From positions 3,844,001 through 3,908,000 of the forward strand of contig NZ_CP021435.1 of the NCBI RefSeq assembly GCF_002549795.1: DNA of 64,000 nt, read 5' to 3'. Positions 25,370 through 35,341 of the stretch are shown here, in pieces; position 1 is the first letter of the stretch, and each line of letters starts with the position of its first letter. The notes below the pieces were generated by a model. It was not told the origin of the DNA, searched no databases, and saw only the letters and a list, made by a program, of their open reading frames with translations. Origin of the DNA: Halomonas beimenensis (lineage in GTDB: Bacteria; Pseudomonadota; Gammaproteobacteria; Pseudomonadales; Halomonadaceae). The translations under genes were made by a program, and so were the position numbers.

Positions 25370-27064
25370 TCAGAATTCTTCCCAGTCATCCTCGGCGAGC
25401 GCCTCGACGGCGCTTTCCCGCCGGGCCGGCTGGGCCGCCGGGGTCGACCGGCTGGGGGCCGACACCGACGCCGGCGACGGTGCGGCGGGCAGGGTGGCGG
25501 CATCGCCCTGGGCCAGGCGGAAGACCGCCACGGCCCGCTCCAGGCGGGTGGCCTGCTCCTCGAGCGCGGCCGCCGCGCTGGAGGCCTGCTGGACCAGGGA
25601 GGCGTTCTGCTGGGTCACCTGATCCATCTGGCCCACGGCCTGGCTGACCTGCTCGATGCCGTCGCTCTGCTCCTGGGACGCCGCCGAGATCTCATCCATG
25701 ATGTCGGTGACCCGGCGCACCGAGGCCACCACTTCCTCCATGGTCTGGCCGGCCTGCTCGACCAGCGCCGAGCCCTCCTGGACCTGGGTCACCGATCCCT
25801 CGATCAACTCCTTGATCTCCTTGGCCGCGGAAGCCGAGCGGCTGGCCAGCTCGCGTACCTCGCCGGCGACCACCGCGAAGCCACGGCCCTGCTCGCCGGC
25901 CCGGGCCGCCTCCACCGAGGCGTTGAGCGCGAGGATGTTGGTCTGGAAGGCGATCGAGTCGATGACGCCGGTGATATCGGCCACCTTCTGGGAGCTGCCG
26001 GCGATGCCATGCATGGTCTGCACGACCCGCTGGACGACCTCGCCGCCCCGCTCGGCGGTATGGGTGGCCTCCTGGGCCAGGCCGTTGGCCTGGCGGGCGT
26101 TGTCGGCGTTCTGGCGCACCGTGGCGGTGATCTGCTCCATGCTGGAGGCGGTCTCTTCCAGGGAGGCGGCCTGCTGCTCGGTCCGCGAGGAGAGATCGGC
26201 GTTGCCGCTGGAGATCTCCCGGGCCCGGCCGTGGATGGCCCCGCTGCCCTGGCGCACGTCGCCGACGATACCGGCCAGGCTGCTCTGCATGTCGCGCATG
26301 GCGGCGAACAGCTGGCCGATCTCGTTGCGGCTGAACACCCGGATCTCCTCGGACAGGTCGGCCTGGGCGATCCGCTCGAGGTTCGCCACCGCCTGGCGCA
26401 GCGGCAGCACCAGCACCCTGCGCATCCCCAGGTAGAGCAGCAGCATCATGATCACCGCCGCGGCCAGGATGGCGATGCCCAGCCAGGTGAAGCGGGTCTG
26501 CATGGCCTGGTAGTCGGCCATCATGGCCTCACCCTGGGCATCGGCGTGGCGCACGAAGTCGGTGAGGGCGGCATCGAGGGCCTCCTGGGGCTCGACCATG
26601 CGCTGGCGCAGCTGGGCGAAGCCCTGGGTGTCCACCTGATCCAGGGTGGCGTGCCCCTCACGCACCAGATCCAGCACCTCGGCGAAACGGGTCTCGACCG
26701 CCTCGACCATGGCCGCACTCTCGGCGACGGCCGGCACGGCGGCGAAGGTCTCGAAGCGGGCCTGGGCCCGCTCGATCTGGTCCAGGGCGGTGGTCAGGCT
26801 CTTGTCCGCCTGGCTGGTGCGCCCCATCAGGAAGTGGCCGGAGGCCGACTGCAGGTCCACCAGGGCACCGGTGAGCAGCGAGTCGGCACGGCTGATCTCG
26901 TTGAGCTGGTCGACGTTGACCCGGTCCAGGGCGACCAGGGTCTCGCTGGCCGAGCGGCTGGCCATCCAGCCCAGGCCCGCCACCACGATCAGGAAGGTCA
27001 GGAAGCAGAGCAGAACGGCATTGACGGCCCGGCTGATGCGGAGATTGCGTAAGAGCGAGAGCAT
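25370..27064 (-). CDS. Methyl-accepting chemotaxis protein with four-helix-bundle sensor (receptor 1)
   Basis: A transmembrane chemoreceptor of 564 residues. TM1 (~14-34), a periplasmic helical region of Tar/Tsr 4HB type (~35-185), TM2 (~186-208), HAMP, then the signalling domain with the conserved hairpin tip ([18 protein letters not shown] region). The C-terminus DDWEEF is a CheR/CheB tethering pentapeptide (consensus NWETF). AGGAG 8 nt upstream supports the ATG. It is embedded between cheB and cheY. The ligand is unknown. Confidence 0.95.
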   Translation of the reverse strand: MLSLLRNLRISRAVNAVLLCFLTFLIVVAGLGWMASRSASETLVALDRVNVDQLNEISRADSLLTGALVDLQSASGHFLMGRTSQADKSLTTALDQIERAQARFETFAAVPAVAESAAMVEAVETRFAEVLDLVREGHATLDQVDTQGFAQLRQRMVEPQEALDAALTDFVRHADAQGEAMMADYQAMQTRFTWLGIAILAAAVIMMLLLYLGMRRVLVLPLRQAVANLERIAQADLSEEIRVFSRNEIGQLFAAMRDMQSSLAGIVGDVRQGSGAIHGRAREISSGNADLSSRTEQQAASLEETASSMEQITATVRQNADNARQANGLAQEATHTAERGGEVVQRVVQTMHGIAGSSQKVADITGVIDSIAFQTNILALNASVEAARAGEQGRGFAVVAGEVRELASRSASAAKEIKELIEGSVTQVQEGSALVEQAGQTMEEVVASVRRVTDIMDEISAASQEQSDGIEQVSQAVGQMDQVTQQNASLVQQASSAAAALEEQATRLERAVAVFRLAQGDAATLPAAPSPASVSAPSRSTPAAQPARRESAVEALAEDDWEEF

Positions 27065-27091
27065 CGCGATGGCTCCTTTGCCAGTGAATTC

Positions 27092-28153
27092 TCAGACCCG
27101 TTGCGCCCGGCCGGAGGCGGCGACCAGCTTGAGCAGCCGGGGCGCCACCTCGTCCAGGGCGACGACGTCCGAGGCCGCCCCCAGGGCGATCGCCTCCCGG
27201 GGCATGCCGAAGACCACGCAGCTGGCCTCGTCCTGGGCCAGGGTCGGCGAGCCGGCCTGGCGCATCTTCAGCAGGCCGGCGGCGCCGTCCTTGCCCATGC
27301 CCGTGAGCAGCACGCCGATGGCGTTGCGCCCGGCCTGCTGGGCGGCCGAGTCGAAGAGCACGTCCACCGAGGGCCGGTGGCGGTTGACCGGCGGCCCGGC
27401 GTCCAGGCGCGCCACGTAGTTGGCCCCGCTGCGGGCCAGCTTCAGGTGGGTGTCGCCCGGGGCGATGTAGGCGTGGCCGGGCAGGATCCGCTCGCCGTCC
27501 TGGGCCTCCTTGACCGAGATCTGGCAGAGGCGGTCGAGCCGCTCGGCGAAGGAACGCGTGAATCCCCCCGGCATGTGCTGGGTGATCAGGATCGCCGGAC
27601 TGTTGGGCGGCAGCGGCTCGAGCACGCTGCGGATCGCCTCGGTGCCGCCGGTGGAGGCGCCGATGATGATCAGCTTCTCGCTCGACACCAGCGGCGCCTT
27701 GAGGGTCCGGGGGGCCGGCGCATCGCGGCGACGCGCCTGGCGGGGGCGCGAGCGGGCGGCGGCCCGCAGCTTGTCGGTGATCTCCTCGGCGTAGGCCTGC
27801 ATGCCGCTGCGGATGCCCAGCGAGGGCTTGGCCACGAAGTCCAGGGCCCCGAGTTCCAGGGCCCGCAGGGTGATCTCGGAACCGGCCTGGGTCAGCGACG
27901 AGACCATCAGCACCGGCATGGGACGCAGGCGCATCAGGCGCTCGAGGAAGTCGAGGCCGTCCATGCGCGGCATCTCGACGTCCAGCGTCAGGACATCGGG
28001 GTTGTGTCGCTTGATCAGGTCCCGGGCCGCGATGGGGTCCGGCGCCACGGCGACGACTTCCATGTCGGGCTGGCTGTTGATGATCTCGGTCAGCAGGTCG
28101 CGTATCAGCGCCGAGTCGTCGACGCACAGCACCTTGATCTTGGGTGCACTCAA
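27092..28153 (-). CDS. cheB: CheB, receptor methylesterase/glutamine deamidase
   Basis: Removes methyl groups from chemoreceptors (adaptation). The 353-residue product has an N-terminal receiver (VLCVDDSAL, phospho-site [11 protein letters not shown], Lys in VAKPS) and a C-terminal esterase with Ser-His-Asp signatures [18 protein letters not shown] and [10 protein letters not shown]. The initiation codon appears to be TTG at 28153, with GGAG ~8 nt upstream; the nearby ATG is out of frame. It follows cheR by 94 nt. Confidence 0.95.
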   Translation of the reverse strand: MSAPKIKVLCVDDSALIRDLLTEIINSQPDMEVVAVAPDPIAARDLIKRHNPDVLTLDVEMPRMDGLDFLERLMRLRPMPVLMVSSLTQAGSEITLRALELGALDFVAKPSLGIRSGMQAYAEEITDKLRAAARSRPRQARRRDAPAPRTLKAPLVSSEKLIIIGASTGGTEAIRSVLEPLPPNSPAILITQHMPGGFTRSFAERLDRLCQISVKEAQDGERILPGHAYIAPGDTHLKLARSGANYVARLDAGPPVNRHRPSVDVLFDSAAQQAGRNAIGVLLTGMGKDGAAGLLKMRQAGSPTLAQDEASCVVFGMPREAIALGAASDVVALDEVAPRLLKLVAASGRAQRV

Positions 28154-28247
28154 GGGGCATCTCCTCTACACAGTGGCGGGCGGCTCGCCGCCGTCACCGG
28201 TCAATAAGGGCTCTATCGGCCGGCCTCCGGGGTTCTTTAACGCGGCA

Positions 28248-29120
28248 TCAGCACCGCGGCTGGCGCACGTAGACGGTCTGGCCACGCAGCCGGAAGGCGT
28301 CGGTGGTGTAGGAAAAGTTCTCGGAATGCCCGGCGAACAGCAGTCCATCGGGCTTGAGCAGCGGGGCGAAACGCTCGAGGATCCGTGCCTGGGTCTCCTT
28401 GTCGAAGTAGATCATGACGTTGCGACAGAAGATGGCATCGAAGGGGCCCTTCACCGGCCAGGACGGCGCCAGCAGGTTGAGCGGCTCGAAGGCCACCATG
28501 GCCTTGAGCTCCGGTCGCACCCGGGCCAGGCCCTCGTGGCGCCCCCGCCCACGCTGGAAGAACCGCTTGATGCGGCCCTCGTCGAGCTTGTGGATCTGCT
28601 CCATCGAGTAGACGCCGACACGGGCCTTCTCCAGGGCCTCGGTGTCGATGTCGGTGGCCACCACCTCGGCCTCCCCGCCCCGGGAGCCCAGCGCCTCGGT
28701 GAGCGCCATGGCGATGGAATAGGGCTCCTCGCCGGTCGAGGCGGCCGCGCTCCATACCCGCACCGGACCCCGCCGGCCGCGCACGTGATCGGCCAGCAGG
28801 GGGAAGTGATGCGCCTCGCGGAAGAAGGCGGTGAGGTTGGTGGTCAGGGCATTGGTGAAGGCCTCCCACTCCTTGGCCTCGGGCTGGCGCTCCAGGCGGG
28901 CCAGGTAGTCCGAGAAGCGGATCAGGCCATGGTGGCGCAGCCGCTTCGCCAGCCGGCTGTAGACCATCTCGCGCTTGTGCTCGGCCAGCACGATGCCGGC
29001 CCGCTGATAGATGAGCTGGCGTATCCTGGCGAAGTCGGCATCGGTCAGCTCGAGATCGCGCTCGAGCTGACCGCCGCTCGCCCAGCCGCCCGGTTCCGGG
29101 GTGAGCAGGTCCCTTGTCAC
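28248..29120 (-). CDS. cheR: CheR, receptor methyltransferase
   Basis: S-adenosylmethionine-dependent methylation of receptor glutamates. The 290-residue product has the N-terminal helical domain (residues ~20-95) and the Rossmann domain with VWSAAASTGEEPYSIAM, ATDIDTEAL, and IFCRNVMIYFDKETQ. The start is GTG at 29120. Its Shine-Dalgarno (GGAGG, 9 nt upstream) lies inside the last codons of the preceding receptor gene, the codons for its WEEF tether, so the two are coupled. Three receptors of this operon carry a CheR-docking pentapeptide. Confidence 0.96.
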   Translation of the reverse strand: MTRDLLTPEPGGWASGGQLERDLELTDADFARIRQLIYQRAGIVLAEHKREMVYSRLAKRLRHHGLIRFSDYLARLERQPEAKEWEAFTNALTTNLTAFFREAHHFPLLADHVRGRRGPVRVWSAAASTGEEPYSIAMALTEALGSRGGEAEVVATDIDTEALEKARVGVYSMEQIHKLDEGRIKRFFQRGRGRHEGLARVRPELKAMVAFEPLNLLAPSWPVKGPFDAIFCRNVMIYFDKETQARILERFAPLLKPDGLLFAGHSENFSYTTDAFRLRGQTVYVRQPRC

Positions 29121-29121
29121 C

Positions 29122-31296
29122 TTAGAATTCCTCCCATTCCTCCACGGCCGGCGCCGATGCGCGGGTCATGGCCGAAGACGCCGGCCGCTCTGGGGCGGAC
29201 GATGACGGGGGCAGCTCCCTGGCGGGCGCGGCGGCGCGTCGCTCGGCCAGCGACGGCGCCCGTTCCTGGCCGGCCCCCCGCAGGCGGAAGGCCGCCACGG
29301 CATGGGCCAGCTCGGCGGCCTGGGCGGCGAGCTCGGCCGCCGCGCGGGCCGAGGACTGCACCCGGGCCGCGTTCTGCTGGGTCACCTGGTCCATCTCCAC
29401 CACGGCCTGGTTGATCTGGCCGATGCCGTTGCTCTGCTCCTCGGAGGCCGCGGTGATCTCGCCCATGATGTCGTTGACCCGGGTCGAGGCCTCGAGCACC
29501 TCGCCGAGCGAGGCCTCGGCGCGCTTCACCAGCTCGGCGCCGCCGTCGATCTGCCGGGCGGAGCCGTCGATCAGCGCCTTGATCTCCTGGGCGGCGGACG
29601 CCGAACGGCCGGCCAGGTTGCGGACCTCGCCGGCCACCACCGCGAAGCCGCGGCCCTGCTCGCCGGCCCGGGCCGCCTCCACCGAGGCATTGAGCGCCAG
29701 GATATTGGTCTGGAAGGCGATCGAGTCGATGACGTCGATGATCTCGGTCATCTTCTTCGAGCCGTCGGTGATCTCGCCCATGGTGCCGACCAGCTGCTGC
29801 ATCAGCTCGCCGGCCTCCTGGGTGCGGGTGGCGTTGTCCGAGGCCAGGCCGCTGGCCTGACGGGCATTGTCGGAGTTGTGCTGCACCGTGGTGGTCATCT
29901 CCTCCATGCTGGAGGCGGTCTGCTGCAGGGAAGCGGCCTGCTGCTCGGTGCGCGAGGCGAGCTCCTCGTTGCCGGAGGCGATGTCCCGGGCCGCCGGGGC
30001 CACGCGGCCGACGCCGTCGTTGACGTCGCCGACGATGCTGCCGAGGCTCTTGCGCATCAGGTCCAGGGCGCCGAGCATGCGACCGACCTCGTCACGCTGG
30101 CGGCGCGGCGCGGTGGCGGCCAGGTTGCCCGAGGCGATCTGCAGGGTGAAATGCTCGGCGTCGCGCAGCGGACGCTGCAGGGCGCGCAGCATCACCAGGC
30201 CCAGGCCGCCCAGCACCAGCAGGCCGGCACCGAGCATGGCGGCCAGGATCAGGGTCATGCGCCGCTGGGCCTCCCGGGCCTCGCCGGCGAGGGCGCTGGC
30301 CGCCTGCTGCTTGGCGGCGATCAGGTCATTGACCCGGGACGACAGGCCGTTGCCCCAGTCGCGCATCTGCTGGGCATGGGGCGGCAGCTCGGAGAATACC
30401 TTGAAGTTGTCGTCGGCCTTCATCAGCGTCAGGGCGTGCTCGAGTCCCGCCTCGCGATAGTTGCCGAGCCGCTCGGCGAAGGCGTCGGCGGCCTCGGTAT
30501 GGTTGAGGTCGCGATCCCGATAGCGCGTCCAGAGGGTCTCCAGGCGGGCGTCCGCCTCCTCGAGCTGGGCGACCACTTCCTCCCGCTCGTTGATCAGCTG
30601 GAAGGGCTCGCGGCTGGTCAGGGCCTGGTGGCTCTGGGTCACCACCTGGTCGATCTGCTGCAGTCGGGCCACGTCCTGCAGGCCGTCGCTATTGAGCGCC
30701 TGCAGCCGATCCCCGGCGGCATCCAGGCCGAACAGGCCCAGACCCCCGGCCGTGGCCAGCAGCACGCCGGCCACCAGCACCATGGCCACGATCTTGGCGC
30801 GCATGGTGCGCAGGCTCATCCGGCCGAGTCGGCCGACCAGGCCGCGGCGCTCCAGCTGCCCGCGATTCAGGGTGTAGCCGCTCTTCTGGCCTTCGCGCAT
30901 CCGCGCATAGACCGCCTCGGCCAGCTCGATATCCGCCCGCTCGGCCCTGGTGCGCATGGAGGCATAGCCGACCACCTCGCCGTCCTCGATAATCGGCGAG
31001 ACGCTGGCATTGACCCAGTAGTGGTCGCCGTTCTTGCGGCGGTTCTTGACCAGGCCCTGCCAGGACTCCCCGGCCTGCAGGGTGTCCCAGAGGTCCTGGA
31101 AGGCTGCCGGCGGCATGTCGGGGTGGCGCACCAGGTTGTGGGGTGCGCCGACCAGCTCTTCGCGACCGAAGCCGCTGACCTCGACGAAGGCCGGGTTGGC
31201 GTAGGTGATCCGCCCCTTGAGGTCGGTACGCGAGATCAGGAAGTGATCCTCGTGGAGCTCGTATTCACGCTGGGTGACCGGTTGATTATTGCGCAT
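29122..31296 (-). CDS. PAS-containing methyl-accepting chemotaxis protein (receptor 2)
   Basis: The 724-residue product has an N-terminal cytoplasmic PAS domain close to that of Aer ([42 protein letters not shown]; residues ~15-125). It is followed by TM1 (~175-197), a helical periplasmic region (~200-370), TM2, HAMP and the signalling domain, and a C-terminal VEEWEEF tether. Aer-type PAS domains bind FAD and sense redox; here the combination with a periplasmic sensor suggests two inputs. The ATG at 31296 has AAGGA 4 nt upstream and starts the PAS in the usual way; longer starts would add a low-complexity stretch. Confidence 0.93.
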   Translation of the reverse strand: MRNNQPVTQREYELHEDHFLISRTDLKGRITYANPAFVEVSGFGREELVGAPHNLVRHPDMPPAAFQDLWDTLQAGESWQGLVKNRRKNGDHYWVNASVSPIIEDGEVVGYASMRTRAERADIELAEAVYARMREGQKSGYTLNRGQLERRGLVGRLGRMSLRTMRAKIVAMVLVAGVLLATAGGLGLFGLDAAGDRLQALNSDGLQDVARLQQIDQVVTQSHQALTSREPFQLINEREEVVAQLEEADARLETLWTRYRDRDLNHTEAADAFAERLGNYREAGLEHALTLMKADDNFKVFSELPPHAQQMRDWGNGLSSRVNDLIAAKQQAASALAGEAREAQRRMTLILAAMLGAGLLVLGGLGLVMLRALQRPLRDAEHFTLQIASGNLAATAPRRQRDEVGRMLGALDLMRKSLGSIVGDVNDGVGRVAPAARDIASGNEELASRTEQQAASLQQTASSMEEMTTTVQHNSDNARQASGLASDNATRTQEAGELMQQLVGTMGEITDGSKKMTEIIDVIDSIAFQTNILALNASVEAARAGEQGRGFAVVAGEVRNLAGRSASAAQEIKALIDGSARQIDGGAELVKRAEASLGEVLEASTRVNDIMGEITAASEEQSNGIGQINQAVVEMDQVTQQNAARVQSSARAAAELAAQAAELAHAVAAFRLRGAGQERAPSLAERRAAAPARELPPSSSAPERPASSAMTRASAPAVEEWEEF

Positions 31297-31387
31297 ATCG
31301 TCCTTTCCCTGCCGCGGCATGGGGTGGCCGCTTGTCGGTGTTGTTGCGGGATGGCGCCGCCCCCCCGGCCGGCGCCCTATGCTGGGG

Positions 31388-33127
31388 TCAGAAGGATTCC
31401 CAGTCGTCCTCGGGGGCCTCCGGGCGGCCGGTGTCGGCGGCCTTGGCGGGCGTCTTGCCCGATGCCGGGGCCGCGACCAGCGACGGCATCCAGCGCGCCA
31501 GGTCGGCGTCGCTCGAGGCATCGCCGCCCCGGGACCCGAGGCGCGGGGCGGCGGCTCCCTCCTTGAGCTGGAAGCGGCGGGTGACGTCGCGCAGGCGGCC
31601 GGCCTCGGCCTCCAACTGGGTCGCGGCGCTGGCGGCCTGCTGGACCAGGGTCGCGTTCTGCTGGGTGACCTGATCCATCTGGGTGACGGCGTCGTTGACC
31701 TGGGAGATGCCGTTGCTCTGTTCGGTGGAGGCGGCGGCGATCTCGTCCATGATGTCGCTGACCCGCTGCACGGCGGCGACGATCTCCTCCATGGTCCGGC
31801 CGGCCTGGTCGACGCGGGCGGTGCCGGCCTCGACCTGGCTCACCGAGGACTCGATGAGGGTACGGATCTCGCTGGCCGCGTCCGCGCTGCGGCTGGCCAG
31901 GTTGCGCACCTCCTGGGCGACCACCGCGAAGCCGCGGCCGTGCTCGCCGGCCCGGGCCGCCTCCACCGAGGCGTTGAGCGCCAGGATGTTGGTCTGGAAG
32001 GCGATCGAGTCGATGGTGCCGATGATCTCGGCCACCCGGTGGGAGCCCCGGCTGATCTCGTGCATGGTGGTCACCACCTCGCCGACCACCTCGCCGCCCT
32101 GCTGGGCGGTGCGCGAGGCCTCGGCGGCCAGCTGGCTGGCCTGCTGGGCGTTCTCGGCGTTCTGGCCCACGGTGGAGGACAGCTCCTCCATGCTGGAGGC
32201 GGTCTCCTGGAGGGAGGCGGCCTGCTGCTCGGTGCGCGACGAGAGGTCGTTGTTGCCGCTGGCGATGCTCTGGGTGCCCTGGTAGATGGAGTCGCTCGAG
32301 GCGCGAACGCTGCCCACCGTCTCGGCCAGGCCCTGCTGCATCTGGGCCAGGGAGCCGTAGAGGCGCCCGATCTCGTTGTTGCCGAGCCGCGGGATGTCCT
32401 GGGCCAGGTCGCCCTGCTCCATGCGCTCGAAGTAGCCCACCAGGCGGCCCAGCGGGCGGATGACGTTGACGGTCACGCCCCACAGCACCACGGCAATGGT
32501 CAGGGCGGCGACCACCAGGGCGGCGATCATCAGGCCCTGCAGCAGGCCCACCTTGTCGAAGAAGCCGACGTACAGGTCATGCCCGTTGTCCTCGGCATCG
32601 CGGAAGAAGGTCACCGCCTCGTCGTAGAACACCTGGGTCAGGCGCTCCACGTCCTCGTGGAGGTCCGAGAAGGCCTGGGCGCTGCCCTCCGCCAGGGCCT
32701 GTCGCTGGGGACGCAGGCCCTCGCTCATCAGCGCCGTGAAGCTCTCCTCGAGAGGCTCGATCAGTGCCGCCTGGCCGTCCTGGCGGGGCAGGGCCAGGAA
32801 CTCCTCGAAGGTCGCCTCGATCTCGTCGAGGGTGCCGGCCATCGCCTCGGCCTCGGCCTTGACCGCCTCGCGATCATCCGGCCAGACGGCCTCCACCAGG
32901 CGGGCGTGGAGGTTGCGCAGCTCCATCTGGGCGAACAGCATCTGCGAGTTGGTCCGGTTGAGGGCGGACTGCTGATCGACGTTGACCTGGTTGAGGGTGC
33001 GCAGCGACTCCTCGCTGTAGCGCACCGTGTAGAGCCCCAGGCCGCTGAGGATCATCACCAGGATGGCGAAGACCGCCAGCACCAGGCTCCAGCTGACCCG
33101 GACGGTCATGTTGTCGAGAAGCTTCAC
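31388..33127 (-). CDS. Methyl-accepting chemotaxis protein with four-helix-bundle sensor (receptor 3)
   Basis: The 579-residue receptor begins from GTG (33127) with GGGAG 6 nt upstream. TM1 (~12-32), a 4HB-type periplasmic domain (~33-190) starting [18 protein letters not shown]2 (~193-215), HAMP, signalling domain with conserved tip, and the CheR tether EDDWESF at the C-terminus. It is similar in design to receptor 1 but with a different sensor sequence. It lies between two other receptor genes, consistent with tandem duplication. Confidence 0.94.
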   Translation of the reverse strand: MKLLDNMTVRVSWSLVLAVFAILVMILSGLGLYTVRYSEESLRTLNQVNVDQQSALNRTNSQMLFAQMELRNLHARLVEAVWPDDREAVKAEAEAMAGTLDEIEATFEEFLALPRQDGQAALIEPLEESFTALMSEGLRPQRQALAEGSAQAFSDLHEDVERLTQVFYDEAVTFFRDAEDNGHDLYVGFFDKVGLLQGLMIAALVVAALTIAVVLWGVTVNVIRPLGRLVGYFERMEQGDLAQDIPRLGNNEIGRLYGSLAQMQQGLAETVGSVRASSDSIYQGTQSIASGNNDLSSRTEQQAASLQETASSMEELSSTVGQNAENAQQASQLAAEASRTAQQGGEVVGEVVTTMHEISRGSHRVAEIIGTIDSIAFQTNILALNASVEAARAGEHGRGFAVVAQEVRNLASRSADAASEIRTLIESSVSQVEAGTARVDQAGRTMEEIVAAVQRVSDIMDEIAAASTEQSNGISQVNDAVTQMDQVTQQNATLVQQAASAATQLEAEAGRLRDVTRRFQLKEGAAAPRLGSRGGDASSDADLARWMPSLVAAPASGKTPAKAADTGRPEAPEDDWESF

Positions 33128-33185
33128 AGGATTCTCCCTGTCAGGAGGCGGCGCCGGCCGCCCCGGTGATCGGTTGGATGACGAC

Positions 33186-34802
33186 TCAGGCCTCGGCCGG
33201 CTCCCACGCCTCGGCTTCCTGGCCGGCCGGCAGGGCCGCCGGGGCCGGAGCGCCGGGCCGGCTGGCGAGCTGGAAGTGCGCCACCCGTTCGCGCAGGTGC
33301 TGGGCGCGGGCCACCAGGCGCCGGGACGCGTTGGTGTTGCCTTCCACCAGGCCGGCGTTCTGCTGGGTCATGCGATCCATCTGCGTCACGGCGACCCCGA
33401 CCTGCTCGATGCCCTGGCTCTGCTCGCGGGTGGCGGTGGAGATCTCGTCCACCAGGCCGCTGAGCTTGTGGATGTCGCTGGCCATGCCGGCGATGATCTC
33501 GTCGGTCTCCTTGACCAGCCGGCTGCCCTCCACGACCTTGCCGTCGGAACGCTCGATGAGCGCCTTGATCTCCTGGGTCGCCGAGGCCGAGCGGCTGGCC
33601 AGCTTGCGCACCTCCTCGGCGACCACGGCGAAGCCACGGCCGTGCTCCCCGGCCCGGGCCGCCTCCACCGAGGCATTGAGCGCCAGGATGTTGGTCTGGA
33701 AAGCGATGGCGTCGATGGTGTCGACGATGGTGTTCATCTGGGCGGCGCTGTCGTTGATCTCGTTGATCGAGGCCACCACGTCCTCCATGGCCTTGCGTCC
33801 GCGGGCGGCATTGGCGGCCGTCTCGCTGGCCACCTCCCGGGCCGTGTCCGCGTGCTCGGCGTTGTGGCCCACCGTGGTGGTGAGTTCCTCCATGCTCGAG
33901 GCGGTCTCTGCCAGCGCCGAGGCCTGCTGTTCGGTGCGGGTGGCCAGCTCGTCGTTGCCCTCGCCCAGCGACTCGACCTCGTCGTTCACCGCCGAGGTGT
34001 CGCGATGGATGTCGCCGATGGTGGTGGCCAGGGCCCGACGCATGCGCTCGATGTCGAACAGCAGGCTGCCCTCGTCGCCCTTCCGGACCCGCACTTCCCG
34101 GGTCAGGTCGCCGTCGGCGATGGCACGCACCGACTCGGCGGCGTAGCGGGGATCGCCCCCCAGGGCGCGGGTCACGCCGCGGATCACCAGCCCCATCACC
34201 AGGCTCACCGGGATGCCGATCACCAGCAGCGCCAGCAGGCTGCCGGTCAGCGAGGCCACGAAGGCGGCGTCGATGTCGTCGATGTAGACGCCGGTGCCGA
34301 TGGTCCAGCCCCAGGGCGCATAGCGCTCGTGGTAGGAGGACTTGGGCGAGGGCTCGCTGCCCTCCTCGTGGGGCCAGAGGTAGTCGACGTAGCCGTCGTC
34401 GGAGGCGACGTCCTCGGCGAACTCCCGGAAGAGGTAGCGGTCCTCGACGTTCTGGAAATCGCCGACCTCGGTGCCCACCGGCAGCCGCGGGTGGCTGAGC
34501 AGCTCGAAGTCGTCGTTGAAGACGTAGAGGTAGCCGCGCCCCCCGTCGTACTGCATGCCCTTGATGATGGCGGCGGCCCTTTCCCTGGCCTGCTCGACGC
34601 CGATCTCCCCGGCCTCGGCCCGCTCGGCCTGGCCGGCGATCACGCTCTTGGCCAGGGCGACGTAGTCCTGGAGGGCGTCCCGGCGCTCCTCGAGCATGGT
34701 CTGGCGGTTGTCCCAGGCTCCCCAGGCCACCATCAGCACCATGGCCAGCCAGATGAGTCCGAGGGAGGCCCAGAGTTTTTGTGTGGTTGTCAGTTGGCGC
34801 AC
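33186..34802 (-). CDS. Single-Cache methyl-accepting chemotaxis protein (receptor 4)
   Basis: A 538-residue receptor from a GTG start (34802). TM1 (~8-28), a periplasmic single Cache domain (~35-185; [33 protein letters not shown]) known in other proteins to bind small carboxylates, TM2 (~188-210), HAMP, and signalling domain. Its C-terminus ([10 protein letters not shown]) lacks a clear CheR tethering pentapeptide. It is the first receptor after cheW. Ligand not inferable. Confidence 0.94.
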   Translation of the reverse strand: MRQLTTTQKLWASLGLIWLAMVLMVAWGAWDNRQTMLEERRDALQDYVALAKSVIAGQAERAEAGEIGVEQARERAAAIIKGMQYDGGRGYLYVFNDDFELLSHPRLPVGTEVGDFQNVEDRYLFREFAEDVASDDGYVDYLWPHEEGSEPSPKSSYHERYAPWGWTIGTGVYIDDIDAAFVASLTGSLLALLVIGIPVSLVMGLVIRGVTRALGGDPRYAAESVRAIADGDLTREVRVRKGDEGSLLFDIERMRRALATTIGDIHRDTSAVNDEVESLGEGNDELATRTEQQASALAETASSMEELTTTVGHNAEHADTAREVASETAANAARGRKAMEDVVASINEINDSAAQMNTIVDTIDAIAFQTNILALNASVEAARAGEHGRGFAVVAEEVRKLASRSASATQEIKALIERSDGKVVEGSRLVKETDEIIAGMASDIHKLSGLVDEISTATREQSQGIEQVGVAVTQMDRMTQQNAGLVEGNTNASRRLVARAQHLRERVAHFQLASRPGAPAPAALPAGQEAEAWEPAEA

Positions 34803-34843
34803 GCTTCACCTCGCATGGGTCGTGGGTATCGGGCTCGGCGGGG

Positions 34844-35341
34844 TTATTCGCCCACCGAGTCGACCAGGGCCATCTCCTGGCTGGTCAGCAGCTTGTCGAT
34901 GTCGACCAGCACCAGCATGCGGTCCTCGAGACTGCCCAGGCCGCTGAGGTAATCGGAGGAGAGGGTCACGCCGAACTCCGGGGCCGGCTTGATCTGCTCC
35001 GGGGTCAGGGTCATGACGTCGGAGACGCCATCGACCACGATGCCGACGATGCGCTCGCCGACGTTGAGCACGATCACCACGGTCTGGCCGCCGTACTCGA
35101 CCTTGTCCAGGTGGAACTTGATGCGCAGGTCGACGATGGGCACGATCACGCCGCGCAGGTTGGTCACCCCCTTGATGAACTCCGGGGCGTTGGCGATGCG
35201 GGTGACGTTCTCGTAGCCGCGGATCTCCTGCACCTTGAGGATGTCGATGGCGTACTCCTCGTCCCCCAGGGAGAACACCAGGAACTCGCGGTTCTGATCC
35301 TCGGTGGCGGCCAGGGCGGCCTCGGTGGTCGGGGTGGTCAT
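34844..35341 (-). CDS. cheW: CheW, chemotaxis coupling protein
   Basis: Links receptors to CheA (165 residues). It is recognised by [24 protein letters not shown], here split as [11 protein letters not shown] / [13 protein letters not shown], and by [15 protein letters not shown], which are very close to the E. coli protein. The ATG overlaps the cheA stop (ATGA), giving fixed co-translation with the kinase. No other cheW is seen here. Confidence 0.96.
   Translation of the reverse strand: MTTPTTEAALAATEDQNREFLVFSLGDEEYAIDILKVQEIRGYENVTRIANAPEFIKGVTNLRGVIVPIVDLRIKFHLDKVEYGGQTVVIVLNVGERIVGIVVDGVSDVMTLTPEQIKPAPEFGVTLSSDYLSGLGSLEDRMLVLVDIDKLLTSQEMALVDSVGE

Noticed and set aside
25370-34802. Repeated DNA in the receptor array considered as CRISPR or transposon repeats
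   Set aside because: The repeats are kilobase-spaced, in frame, and encode the conserved receptor hairpin tip.
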